A stretch of DNA of 44,716 nucleotides, taken from the NCBI GenBank assembly GCA_030528555.1, contig JAUMYQ010000003.1, forward strand, positions 1 to 44,716, in the 5' to 3' direction. The position numbers were made by a program, and so were the translations under genes. The number at the start of each line of letters is the position of its first letter. Within the stretch, counting starts at the first letter, position 1. Positions 8,298 through 16,661 of this stretch are shown piece by piece. The notes beneath the pieces were generated by a model. The model was not told the DNA's origin, searched no databases, and saw nothing but the letters and a program-made list of their open reading frames with translations. Source of the DNA: Porphyromonadaceae bacterium (GTDB lineage Bacteria; Bacteroidota; Bacteroidia; Bacteroidales; Porphyromonadaceae).

Positions 8298-9182
8298 ATG
8301 GTACCGATTATAGAGATCGATCAGCAGAGTGGTTTCTGCTTTGGTGTGATCAATGCTATCAAGCAAGCCGAGAAGGAGCTGGCCACGGACAGCAAAGAGT
8401 TGTATTGCCTTGGTGACATCGTACACAACGATCAGGAGGTAAGTCGCCTTGCCGCCAAAGGGATGCAGACTATAGGCTACGATGGCCTCAAGCAATTGCG
8501 CAGTAAACGTGTGCTATTTCGTGCCCATGGCGAGCCACCGCAGGTTTATGAATGGGCAAAGGAGAGGGAGATAGAGCTCATTGATGCGACTTGTCCTGTG
8601 GTGGTACGTCTTCAGAAACAAATTCGTAAGAAGTATTTGGAGATTAAGCCACTCGGTGGGCAGATTGCCATTTATGGGAAGAAAGGGCATGCCGAGGTCA
8701 ATGGATTGGTTGGACAGACTGATGGCGATGCGATCGTTATACAGAATTCCGAGGATATGGATCTGCTAGATTACAGTCGTCCGATTGCATTGTTCTCCCA
8801 GACAACACAGTCTCTCAGTGGGTACCATCGGCTCATTGATACAATCAAAGGACGTATAGGGAGTGAGGATAATCTTTATGTGCAGGATACCATATGTCGT
8901 CAGGTTTCCAATAGGATGCCTCATATTGCAGAGTTCGCTCGCCAGCACGAGCTAATCTTCTTTGTGGCTGGGCCTAAGAGCTCAAATGGGAAGGTGCTCT
9001 TTGCTCACTGTAAGGAAGCCAATGAGCGAAGCATTTTCGTTTCCTCTAGAGATGAAGTGATAGAAGAGATGCTTAGCCCTATGCCTAAAAGTATTGGTAT
9101 CTGTGGGGCGACCTCTACTCCCATGTGGCAAATGGAGCAGATTGCCGCTCGTATCCGAGAGCTATTGGAGCTTGACTATTAG
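8298..9182 (+). CDS. ispH: 4-hydroxy-3-methylbut-2-enyl diphosphate reductase
   Basis: Last enzyme of the MEP pathway, an iron-sulfur protein making IPP and DMAPP. The three cluster cysteines are at 14 (SGFCFGV), 99 (DATCPVV) and 199 (DTICRQV). Substrate-binding histidines lie in DIVHND (43) and GKKGHAEVNG (130), with the catalytic Glu at 132. The late CGATSTP motif is intact. The length of 294 residues matches the short form without the fused S1 domain. Confidence 0.96.
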   Translation: MVPIIEIDQQSGFCFGVINAIKQAEKELATDSKELYCLGDIVHNDQEVSRLAAKGMQTIGYDGLKQLRSKRVLFRAHGEPPQVYEWAKEREIELIDATCPVVVRLQKQIRKKYLEIKPLGGQIAIYGKKGHAEVNGLVGQTDGDAIVIQNSEDMDLLDYSRPIALFSQTTQSLSGYHRLIDTIKGRIGSEDNLYVQDTICRQVSNRMPHIAEFARQHELIFFVAGPKSSNGKVLFAHCKEANERSIFVSSRDEVIEEMLSPMPKSIGICGATSTPMWQMEQIAARIRELLELDY

Positions 9183-9229
9183 TAATGGATTACATCACTG
9201 TCGACCATTATCAAAACTTAACTAATTAG

Positions 9230-11278
9230 ATGATGAAGTCCCAATCACTGGCTCATCCCGAGGCTTTGGGGGCTTTGGCTTGCCTCTTGGCAACATTCCT
9301 CTTCTCCTCTCTAGGGTGGCTTCTGTTCTTGGCCCTAATGATCTATACGCTGCTCTATGTTATCACTCCTGCAGAGCAAAGAGGACGTATGTTTCGTACT
9401 GCATCTGTCCTTTGGCTCTTCGCCCTTTTGAGTAGTTTGCCTCTTCTGTTTGGTCAAACAGCTGAAGCAGAGGTTGGTTGGGCAATAACGGATGTAGGGA
9501 TAGAGGTAGCATTGCGTGTAATGCTTAGGGCGGTTTGCGCTTTTGGAGCAGTGCGTATGCTGCTTGTATTGTTGCCATTCTACGAGCTGTGTCGCTCTGC
9601 TCATCGTGTGGGTATACCGTCTCTCTTGGTTGAACTGATGGAGTTGAGCTACCGCTATATCCATGAGCTGATGTACTCCGTGAGGCAAATCCGCCTAGCT
9701 CAGCTCAGTCGGCTTGGTTACTCTGGTAGCGTGTGCTCTCGATATCGAGACCTAGGGCTGCTCATCTCTCGAACATTCGTTTTGGCACACAGCAACTCCA
9801 GCAAGCTCTATGATGGTTTACTCTCTCGAGGTTTTGATGACGGAGGCGAGAGTAGAAGCATAGTTAGTTGTACGCAGCCTAGTCTATTGTCTAGCTCTGC
9901 TCTAGAGTGCGAGGAGTTACTGAGGCTAACCAGTTTATCTTTTGCCTACCGAGGTTCGGAGGCTGTGCTTCGTGCTATTAATCTCTCGGCCATTCGAGGT
10001 GAGCGCATCGCTCTTCTTGGGGAGAATGGAGCAGGAAAATCTACACTTATGCGTATCATCTCAGGATTACTTCCTGGCTATACAGGGGAGATTGCCCTCT
10101 ATGGTGAGCTACTTCCTCAGGGTAAGCAGTCTAGGCAGATGCTTAGAGGACAGATCGCTTTGGTTTTCCAAAACTCCAATCATCAGCTCTTTTGTCCCTC
10201 GGTGGAGGATGAGCTGGCTTTTGGTCTGCGTAATCTCGGCTATGACATGGATACAGTGGCACGCTTAGTTACCAATGCTATTATCCGTTATCAGCTAGAG
10301 GATATTCGTCATCGAGCTCCTCACGAACTGAGCGAAGGGCAGAAGAAGTGGGTTTGTCTTGCATCGGTCCTAGTAACTAGTCCAGACATTATTTTATTGG
10401 ATGAACCAACAGCTGCGCTTGATCGCTACTATACGGCAAAAGTGTTGAACCTCCTTGAAGAGTTAAGTCGAGAGGGTAAGACGATCATTCTCTCTACGCA
10501 CGATATGTATTTGGCGGATAGATGGGCTCAACGTGCTTGGGTAATGCACCGTGGCGAGCTAATAGCGGACATGTCGCCTGCTGATCTCTGGGAGGCATCC
10601 GAGGTGCTGAGAGCTGCTAACCTAGAGCGTCCGATAATTTCGAGGAAATCAGCCAGGGCTATCCGAGAGATGAAAGATGAGGGGCATGAGCATCACTATC
10701 GCCTCATGCTCGCGCATTCCTCAACCCATAGAGCTTGCATCGTGGGAGCTGGCGAAGGAGCCATGCGTAAGCTAAAGACACTTCTCTCAGCAGGGCTACA
10801 CTGTATCATCATTGCTCCACAGCCAGTCGCATCTGAGCTGAGTATATGGCAAGAGCGAGGATTACTTGATTGGCAGATGGAGTGCTGGGAAGAGAGCTCT
10901 CGTCTACCTCAGGATATCGACCTCGTAGTAGCTGCTACAGATAGCGCGGAAATTAATCAGCTCATAATCGAGCAAGCGAGTGAGCGTGGCCTTTTATACT
11001 GCTCGCTGAGCAATAACGCTGCAGGTAATATTCAGTTTGTTGCCCAGGGTGGCGAGGGTATTAGGATCGGTGTACATACGGATTATCAGCTCCCTGAGTT
11101 AGCCCAATCCATACGAGATAGGGCAGTGCTGCAGCTAGCGAACCTCCCTAGTGAAAGTCTCTCTCTCCTCTCTCAGCTGCGTAGATCTTGGCTAGAGAGT
11201 AACGATATCGAGGATCATGAGCAGTATGAGAGCCTCAAGAATGATATCATCAACCAGTATCTAACACGGCATCAATGA
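9230..11278 (+). CDS. Fusion protein: ECF cobalt transporter CbiQ + CbiO ATPase + precorrin-2 dehydrogenase
   Basis: Three enzyme or transporter domains are read in one frame. Residues 1-215 are an EcfT/CbiQ-type membrane subunit with several hydrophobic segments and the coupling motif LLSRGFDDGG (197-206). Residues 226-470 are an ABC ATPase of CbiO type: Walker A GENGAGKST (264-272), Q-loop LVFQN (311-315), signature LSEGQ (367-371), Walker B LLDEP (389-393) and switch His424. Residues about 498-665 are a Met8/SirC-like precorrin-2 dehydrogenase with the dinucleotide motif VGAGEGAMRK (505-514) and the Asp of AATD (571) that matches the catalytic Asp of CysG and Met8. There is no substrate-capture subunit CbiM/CbiN in the window. 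The gene overlaps hemA by 4 nt, which ties cobalt entry to the tetrapyrrole pathway. The start is ATG at 9230 or 9233. Confidence 0.9.
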   Translation: MMKSQSLAHPEALGALACLLATFLFSSLGWLLFLALMIYTLLYVITPAEQRGRMFRTASVLWLFALLSSLPLLFGQTAEAEVGWAITDVGIEVALRVMLRAVCAFGAVRMLLVLLPFYELCRSAHRVGIPSLLVELMELSYRYIHELMYSVRQIRLAQLSRLGYSGSVCSRYRDLGLLISRTFVLAHSNSSKLYDGLLSRGFDDGGESRSIVSCTQPSLLSSSALECEELLRLTSLSFAYRGSEAVLRAINLSAIRGERIALLGENGAGKSTLMRIISGLLPGYTGEIALYGELLPQGKQSRQMLRGQIALVFQNSNHQLFCPSVEDELAFGLRNLGYDMDTVARLVTNAIIRYQLEDIRHRAPHELSEGQKKWVCLASVLVTSPDIILLDEPTAALDRYYTAKVLNLLEELSREGKTIILSTHDMYLADRWAQRAWVMHRGELIADMSPADLWEASEVLRAANLERPIISRKSARAIREMKDEGHEHHYRLMLAHSSTHRACIVGAGEGAMRKLKTLLSAGLHCIIIAPQPVASELSIWQERGLLDWQMECWEESSRLPQDIDLVVAATDSAEINQLIIEQASERGLLYCSLSNNAAGNIQFVAQGGEGIRIGVHTDYQLPELAQSIRDRAVLQLANLPSESLSLLSQLRRSWLESNDIEDHEQYESLKNDIINQYLTRHQ

Positions 11279-12522
11279 TTGGGCTAATAGGTATCAGTCA
11301 TCAAACCGCTAGTCAAGATGATAGAGGGCTCTTTGCCCTTACAGAAACTGAAATCATCAGTCTTGTGGATGACTGGATTGCTATGAGGTATTTGGGTGGG
11401 GCAATTGTGTTATCTACTTGTAATAGGGTGGAAATTTACTGTGATCTTGCTATGAATAGCCCCGAGGCTATCCATAGATTGCTCGATTCATGGCTTGTGA
11501 ATCTCGAGCTCAGGGATAAGATGCGTAGCCGAGTCTCGCTATTTAAGGGAGAAGAGGTCTATCGTCATCTCTTTCGCCTTGCTTCAGGTTTGGAGTCTAT
11601 GGTCTTGGGGGAGACACAGATCTTGGGCCAGGTCAAGGATGCCTATCGCCTTGCGGTAGGACAAGAGCAGAGTACACCTATCTTATCTCGTTTGTTTCAT
11701 AAGGCCTTTGAGGTTGCTAAGCGTGTCCGTAGCCGTTATTTGCTCTCAGTAATTCCCATCTCTGCAGCATCGGTTGCTGTCGATATACTATATGATAGAA
11801 TACCTTGGGCAAGGGGGATGGATGTTCTCATCATAGGAGCTGGTCAGATGGCTGAGGCTACTCTGGAGCATCTAGTGAGAAAGTCTGTTTCAGGTCAGAT
11901 AGCTGTTTATAATAGAACAAGGGAGCGTGCCGAACGACTGATAGGAAGTGATTCAGAGATAAATATTTATTCTGGAGATGAACTTAGAGATGCTCTTGCT
12001 TCTGCTAAAGTTATCTTCGTCACTACATCGGCTGCTGCGCCCATTGTTCTTCCTGAATATTTGGCAGATAGGGAGGAGGTCGCCATCTTCGATATGGCTG
12101 TTCCTCGTAATGTTAGTCTCGAGGTCGGCTCTCTTTCAGGGGTTCATCTCTTTGGTATAGATGACCTTTCGGGACAGGTAGTCAGTGAGTTTCAAAGTAG
12201 CTTGCTTACTGAGGTGAAGGCTATTGTTGAGGACGGAGTAAGGGAGTTTAGCTCGTGGCTAAATGCGTCTGAGGTAAGGCAGGTGATAGGGATTATTCAG
12301 CGGGCATCCGAGAGATTGTTAGCTTCAGAGTTGGCTCTCTTGCCCACTGACTTGCCTAAAGAACATCAAGAATTGGTGCTTCGTCATGCTCAGCATCTGC
12401 GCACGACCTACACCACGGCATTAGCTTCTTCGCTTAGAGAGTTAGCCGAAGGGGGAAACCTCAAGCATATCGATACGATAGGTAACCTATTTAGCCATGT
12501 ACTTAAAAAATTAGAGCGATGA
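11275..12522 (+). CDS. hemA: Glutamyl-tRNA reductase
   Basis: First committed step of the C5 pathway: it reduces glutamyl-tRNA to glutamate-1-semialdehyde with NADPH. The nucleophile is Cys49 in STCNRVEIY. The region LASGLESMVLGETQILGQVKDAY is the family signature, and the NADPH-binding motif IIGAGQMAE follows. Its 415 residues are normal. Both ends overlap neighbours by 4 nt (ATGA), indicating translational coupling with the transporter fusion upstream and hemC downstream. hemL, needed for the next step, is not in the window. Confidence 0.96.
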   Translation: MIGLIGISHQTASQDDRGLFALTETEIISLVDDWIAMRYLGGAIVLSTCNRVEIYCDLAMNSPEAIHRLLDSWLVNLELRDKMRSRVSLFKGEEVYRHLFRLASGLESMVLGETQILGQVKDAYRLAVGQEQSTPILSRLFHKAFEVAKRVRSRYLLSVIPISAASVAVDILYDRIPWARGMDVLIIGAGQMAEATLEHLVRKSVSGQIAVYNRTRERAERLIGSDSEINIYSGDELRDALASAKVIFVTTSAAAPIVLPEYLADREEVAIFDMAVPRNVSLEVGSLSGVHLFGIDDLSGQVVSEFQSSLLTEVKAIVEDGVREFSSWLNASEVRQVIGIIQRASERLLASELALLPTDLPKEHQELVLRHAQHLRTTYTTALASSLRELAEGGNLKHIDTIGNLFSHVLKKLER

Positions 12523-13403
12523 ATAGACTTGTTATAGGCACTCGTGGTAGCCGATTGGCGTTGTATCAGGCAGAATTGGTACGCTCTATCCTCAAAAAGT
12601 ATTATTCTCATATTGAGGTTGCGGTGGAAATTATCAGGACTAAAGGAGACAGATTCCTAAGTCTTGCTCTTGACGCTTCTGGCGATAAGGGACTATTTAC
12701 TAAGGAGCTAGAGGAGGCTTTGTTTGCGGGGCAGATAGACATAGCAGTGCATAGCCTTAAAGATCTACCCGTAGACCTGTCTCAAGGGACAGCTCTTGCC
12801 GCTATTCTGGAGCGAGAGGTGGCGGAGGATGTATTACTCGGGAGATATAAACTCTCGGAGCTACCTGAAGGAGCTGTGGTTGGGACTTCGAGCCGTAGGC
12901 GAGTAGCTCAGCTGCGTCGGCTGCGCCCCGATCTTGTATTTCGACCTATTCGAGGTAATGTAGAGACACGCATCGGCAAAATGAAATGTGGTGAGTACGA
13001 TGCTATTGTGATGGCTCTAGCTGGTATTCGGCGGTTGGGGCTAGAGGCAGAGGTTGCAGAGGTACTTCCTATAGATCTGATGGTCTCCGCTCCAGGCCAA
13101 GCAGCTATAGCCGTACAGGCGCTTGAAGAGCGAGAGGAGCTGTATGGTTTGCTCTCTGTGCTGCATTGCGAGCGAACGGAGCGAGCAGTGAATTTGGAGC
13201 GGAGCATTCTACAGAGGCTTGGTGGAGGCTGTGCCATGCCTCTGGGGGTACATTGTCGTGAGATTAATGGAGCTGTTGAACTGTATGGTTTTTATCAAGC
13301 AGATGAGTTTGATGATCCAATTAGCGTCTTCTTCTCTGGTGAGGAGAGCGAAGCTGCTGCTCTAGGGGAGCATATGCTCAGAGCTTTCTCATTAAAAGGG
13401 TAA
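12519..13403 (+). CDS. hemC: Porphobilinogen deaminase (hydroxymethylbilane synthase)
   Basis: Joins four porphobilinogen units to hydroxymethylbilane in the cytoplasm. Conserved parts are GTRGSRLALYQAE (7-19), the catalytic Asp region TKELEEALFAGQIDIAVHSLKDLP, GTSSRRRVAQLRRLRPDL, and Cys238 in GGGCAMPLGVH, which carries the dipyrromethane cofactor. The length of 294 residues is slightly short but within range. It overlaps hemA by 4 nt and precedes the cobA-hemD fusion by 13 nt, matching reaction order. Confidence 0.96.
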   Translation: MNRLVIGTRGSRLALYQAELVRSILKKYYSHIEVAVEIIRTKGDRFLSLALDASGDKGLFTKELEEALFAGQIDIAVHSLKDLPVDLSQGTALAAILEREVAEDVLLGRYKLSELPEGAVVGTSSRRRVAQLRRLRPDLVFRPIRGNVETRIGKMKCGEYDAIVMALAGIRRLGLEAEVAEVLPIDLMVSAPGQAAIAVQALEEREELYGLLSVLHCERTERAVNLERSILQRLGGGCAMPLGVHCREINGAVELYGFYQADEFDDPISVFFSGEESEAAALGEHMLRAFSLKG

Positions 13404-13416
13404 CATATTTGGAGAT

Positions 13417-14955
13417 ATGAAAGAGACCAAGGTTTATTTAGTAGGAGCAGGCCCTGGAGATGTTGGGTTACTAACGATAAGAGCTCAGAACCTTTTGCAG
13501 GAAGCTAATGCCGTCATCTATGATGCACTTGTTGGGAGTGATATATTGTCACAAGTTGCTGAGGGAGCAGAGCTAATTTATGTGGGCAAGCGAGCTGGAA
13601 AGCATGCTATGAAGCAGTCAGATATTAATCGAACAATTATAGATGCAGCTCAACGCTTAGGAGGAACGATCGTGCGTCTCAAGGGAGGAGACCCTTTTGT
13701 TTTTGGCCGAGGTGGCGAGGAAATGCAGGCTCTCCATGAAGCGAACATAGCGTATGATATAGTGCCAGGCGTCACAGCGGGTATTGCAGGGGCCGCCTAC
13801 TGTGGTATTCCAGTTACTCATCGTGCTATCAGTCGCTCCGTGACGCTCATTACTGCATTTAGTGAGGAGGGAGGTGTTCCAGACCAAGACTGGGAAGCTC
13901 TTGCGCGTATGGGTGGTACACTTGTCTTCTATATGAGTATGCGTGTAGTGCCGCTCATAGCTCAGAGACTAGTTACCCATGGGATGGACGTATCTACCCC
14001 TGCTGCAATTATCAGTGAGGCGACACATCCCAACCAGCGGTTGCATCTCTCGACTTTGGGAGTTTATCAAGATGAGACAATATCCTATGAGGGCTATGCT
14101 CCTGGACTTTGGGTCGTAGGTAATGTCGTGGAGTTTGCGTGTACCTATCAGTGGAGGGGAGGTGGAGCTCTACAGGGGAAAAGTATTCTGGTTACTCGAG
14201 CCGAGGCGCAGGCTTCAAGACTAGTTGCATTGTTACAAGCTCGGGGAGCTACTGCTAAGCTTTTACCAATACAAGAGATTAGTTCCATTACGGATTGGAT
14301 AGAGGACGATAGCCTTTGGGGTCGGCCTAGACCTGGAGCATGGATTGCCTTTACCTCGGTCAATGGTGTCCATCAATATATGCAGGGACTAAGTGCACGA
14401 GGAGTGGATAGTCGTTTTTTGAGTGGGTACGGTTTGGCAGCTATAGGCCCAGCGACCTCTGAAGCATTGAGAGCATATTCTTTAATTCCTGATCTTGTTC
14501 CCCAAGACAACTATACAGCTAGGGGGTTGGCAGATGCACTTTTGGGCTATAAAGGTGAGAATAAACCTCAAGAAGTGCTACTCCCTACCTCTAGACTTAG
14601 TTCGGGAGAATTAGCAGCTTGCTTAATGGTAGCTGGAATATCTGTGCGAGAGCTTTTTATCTATGATAATATTCCTATAGAATACACACGAGAACAAGTT
14701 GAGAGATTATTTGAAAGCAAGCTGGATTGGATAACTTTTTGTAGTTCATCTGCGGTACATCACTTCATGAATCTTATTGAGAGATTAGATCTCAGATCTA
14801 AGTTGATGGATATTGATTTAGCTGTCATTGGACCTATAACGGCAGAGACTCTTAGGGGATATGGATTAGCTCCCAAAGCTCAGCCCACAGAAGTAACTCT
14901 CTCTGCTCTAGTTTCTGCGATAGAGGAGGTCAAAGAAGAGGATACCATGAGATAG
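13417..14955 (+). CDS. cobA-hemD: Bifunctional uroporphyrinogen-III C-methyltransferase / uroporphyrinogen-III synthase
   Basis: The N-terminal 240 residues are SAM uroporphyrinogen-III methyltransferase: YLVGAGPGDVGLLT (7-20), GKRAGKHAMKQSDIN, RLKGGDPFVFGRGGEE (87-102), DIVPGVTAG and a late GNVV. Residues 254-505 are HemD, starting GKSILVTRAEAQASRL and ending with the Rossmann-like IGPITAETLRGYGLAP. The fused enzyme closes hydroxymethylbilane to uroporphyrinogen III and methylates it twice to precorrin-2, which the SirC domain encoded at the start of the operon would oxidise to sirohydrochlorin. CobA-HemD fusions are known in several anaerobes. No haem branch genes (hemE, hemN, hemH) are nearby, so the flux points to corrinoid or sirohaem. 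Confidence 0.95.
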   Translation: MKETKVYLVGAGPGDVGLLTIRAQNLLQEANAVIYDALVGSDILSQVAEGAELIYVGKRAGKHAMKQSDINRTIIDAAQRLGGTIVRLKGGDPFVFGRGGEEMQALHEANIAYDIVPGVTAGIAGAAYCGIPVTHRAISRSVTLITAFSEEGGVPDQDWEALARMGGTLVFYMSMRVVPLIAQRLVTHGMDVSTPAAIISEATHPNQRLHLSTLGVYQDETISYEGYAPGLWVVGNVVEFACTYQWRGGGALQGKSILVTRAEAQASRLVALLQARGATAKLLPIQEISSITDWIEDDSLWGRPRPGAWIAFTSVNGVHQYMQGLSARGVDSRFLSGYGLAAIGPATSEALRAYSLIPDLVPQDNYTARGLADALLGYKGENKPQEVLLPTSRLSSGELAACLMVAGISVRELFIYDNIPIEYTREQVERLFESKLDWITFCSSSAVHHFMNLIERLDLRSKLMDIDLAVIGPITAETLRGYGLAPKAQPTEVTLSALVSAIEEVKEEDTMR

Positions 14956-15144
14956 GTGTAGAGGAACTGAAGCGTAGAGAGCATGTAGATAGGGTTGGTC
15001 ATGCACGTTTTTATTGTGGTCTTTTGCCATTTAGTGTAACGTAACCGTGTCAAAAGTCATCCAAGCCATTTGATTGATCTGCAGACTCTAGATATGCTCT
15101 TAATGTCTTTATATTTAGTTGTTTATGTTTTCTCTTGATTAGTT

Positions 15145-15235
15145 CAAAAAATCTTCGGGAACTTTCAAAAAAAACTTCCCGAACTTTTTCCAAAAAGTTC
15201 GGGAACATTTTTTCGAGTGTTCCCGAGCATTTTTT
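15145..15235 (-). repeat. Intergenic palindromic repeat, copy 3 (short form)
   Basis: Same orientation as copy 2. The perfect 14-bp hairpin lies at 15176-15205 and the second hairpin at 15154-15183. Compared with copy 2 it lacks about 23 nt between two GTTCGGGAAC words, as expected from deletion between direct repeats, while the outer TGTTCCCGA arm is kept. Confidence 0.85.
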
Positions 15236-15341
15236 AGAAAAGTCAAAGGGAGTTTTATAGAAGCCTTTGAGCAGGTTTTATCAGCGTATATACAAGAGGT
15301 AAATAGGCTATCCAAATTCTGCTAAGATCTACTTCTCATAC

Positions 15342-15372
15342 TTGTATAGCTGTTTAGAAATATGTAGCTTTG
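15342..15372 (+). promoter_or_regulatory. Possible promoter of the lipoprotein island
   Basis: TTG at 15342-15344, a 20-nt spacer and TAGCTTTG at 15365-15372 (full match to TAnnTTTG). Transcription would start near 15379. It is the only good match in this spacer, but 290 nt from the first gene. Confidence 0.45.
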
Positions 15373-15671
15373 TGACCTAACTCTATGAGTTTTGTGAGCA
15401 AGGTCTCTCAGCCCGAACGAAATAATAATGGATAGAGCTTAGAACAGATTGAAAGCTAAGTCTTCTGCCGTTGTTCTGGTGGTGTATCTTCCTATATGGA
15501 AAGTATTGATTAAAAAGCTTTCAACATGGAGTGAGGGATCAAAGAGAAGCTTACCAAGACCTTTTGAAACTTAATATGCTGCCACAACTAATAGAGGAAT
15601 GTAGATAACGTCCCTAATGAATTGGTTACTTTGTTTATTGAGGTACTGTCGATACAATACTTAGGCTACTT

Positions 15672-16622
15672 ATGATAAGACAACTCAGCTTTCGCACAGC
15701 AATGGCGCAGGCATTATTCTTGATATTCTTAGGGGCTATCTCTTGTAAGAAGGAAATCCCACGGGATACAATACCCTCTGCCCCGTCTAACCCAACTAAA
15801 CCTCAGCGCCCTAAGCTACCGATAGAGTACCTCACAGAGCACAATGTAGCAGCTTCAGGAAAGGCATTTGTAGAAACTGATGTGTGGAGTGAAAGTGGTT
15901 ATTTTTCCTATCAAGAAGCGATGAATATAGATATTCCTGGTTACCATCTACCTACACCACAAGAGATGAATGGAATCCTGCCCATTCCACATAAAGAGCA
16001 ACATAAGACCAATCCCAATGGTTATCCCAAAGTATATGTAGGTGTTCCTAAGAAGTTCAATGCAGCTCCTCCCATATTGATACGGGATGATCAAGAGGAG
16101 ATTCAAGTCGGAGACGAGCGTCTTATATGCACTTCTATTTATGGTATTGTGGGAGCTTATACCAATAGACGAATGTCCTATGCCCTGAGATTTTGGGATG
16201 AGGATGAGTGCAAGTACTACTCTGCTTTTCGTTACGAAGTACAACCGATCAATCTTGGAAGTCGTTTCGATGACCAACTTACGGAATATCGCCTGCAGAT
16301 ACGTGTGCGTTATTTGGGAAAAGACAGTCCAATACGCCCTACGGCAGGGGGTATGGAGCTGATTTGTACAGAGAAATTTTGGGCCCAAAACGCGGAAGAT
16401 GATGTCGTACGTTACCTGACAAATTGTGGCTTTATCTTCGACCCTTCGTCCCCCAAACGTTACCCTAGTCCTCTCGGAAAGGTAGGGAGATATTGGCTTC
16501 GCCAGAGCCAGGATGAATCATTATCTCGATATCGCTATGTAGAAGTGACATCTAATGCTACAGGAATGGATGGACATGACCTATTTTCCAAGCTGCCCGT
16601 GCGCCTATTTTCTGATAAGTAG
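15672..16622 (+). CDS. Lipoprotein of unknown function
   Basis: A 316-residue secreted protein with a lipoprotein signal (FRTAMAQALFLIFLGAISC, Cys25). The mature start CKKEIPRD resembles the lysine/acid export signal described for surface lipoproteins of Bacteroidetes (consensus QKDDE in Capnocytophaga). A proline-rich linker (PSAPSNPTKPQRPKLP) follows. I do not recognise the family. The segment YHLPTPQEMNGILP and the closing YRYVEVTSN...LPVRLFSD resemble the way FISUMP-type paralogous domains begin and end, but the central cysteine/tryptophan pattern is not clear. It is the first of five lipoprotein genes in a row; the next starts 39 nt downstream. Confidence 0.8.
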   Translation: MIRQLSFRTAMAQALFLIFLGAISCKKEIPRDTIPSAPSNPTKPQRPKLPIEYLTEHNVAASGKAFVETDVWSESGYFSYQEAMNIDIPGYHLPTPQEMNGILPIPHKEQHKTNPNGYPKVYVGVPKKFNAAPPILIRDDQEEIQVGDERLICTSIYGIVGAYTNRRMSYALRFWDEDECKYYSAFRYEVQPINLGSRFDDQLTEYRLQIRVRYLGKDSPIRPTAGGMELICTEKFWAQNAEDDVVRYLTNCGFIFDPSSPKRYPSPLGKVGRYWLRQSQDESLSRYRYVEVTSNATGMDGHDLFSKLPVRLFSDK

Positions 16623-16661
16623 ACTTACTATAAACCGCAATATTAAATCGAACACTAGAAA

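Larger units (their letters stand above)
14956..15671. other. 716-nt spacer before the lipoprotein island
   Basis: It contains repeat copy 3 (15145-15235) and a promoter-like pair at 15342-15372. From there to the first lipoprotein start is about 290 nt without a convincing gene on either strand, so the leader would be long. I recognise no riboswitch. Confidence 0.5.

Noticed and set aside
9183-9229. Cobalamin riboswitch before the CbiQ-CbiO-SirC gene
   Set aside because: The spacer to ispH is only 47 nt and shows none of the conserved boxes.
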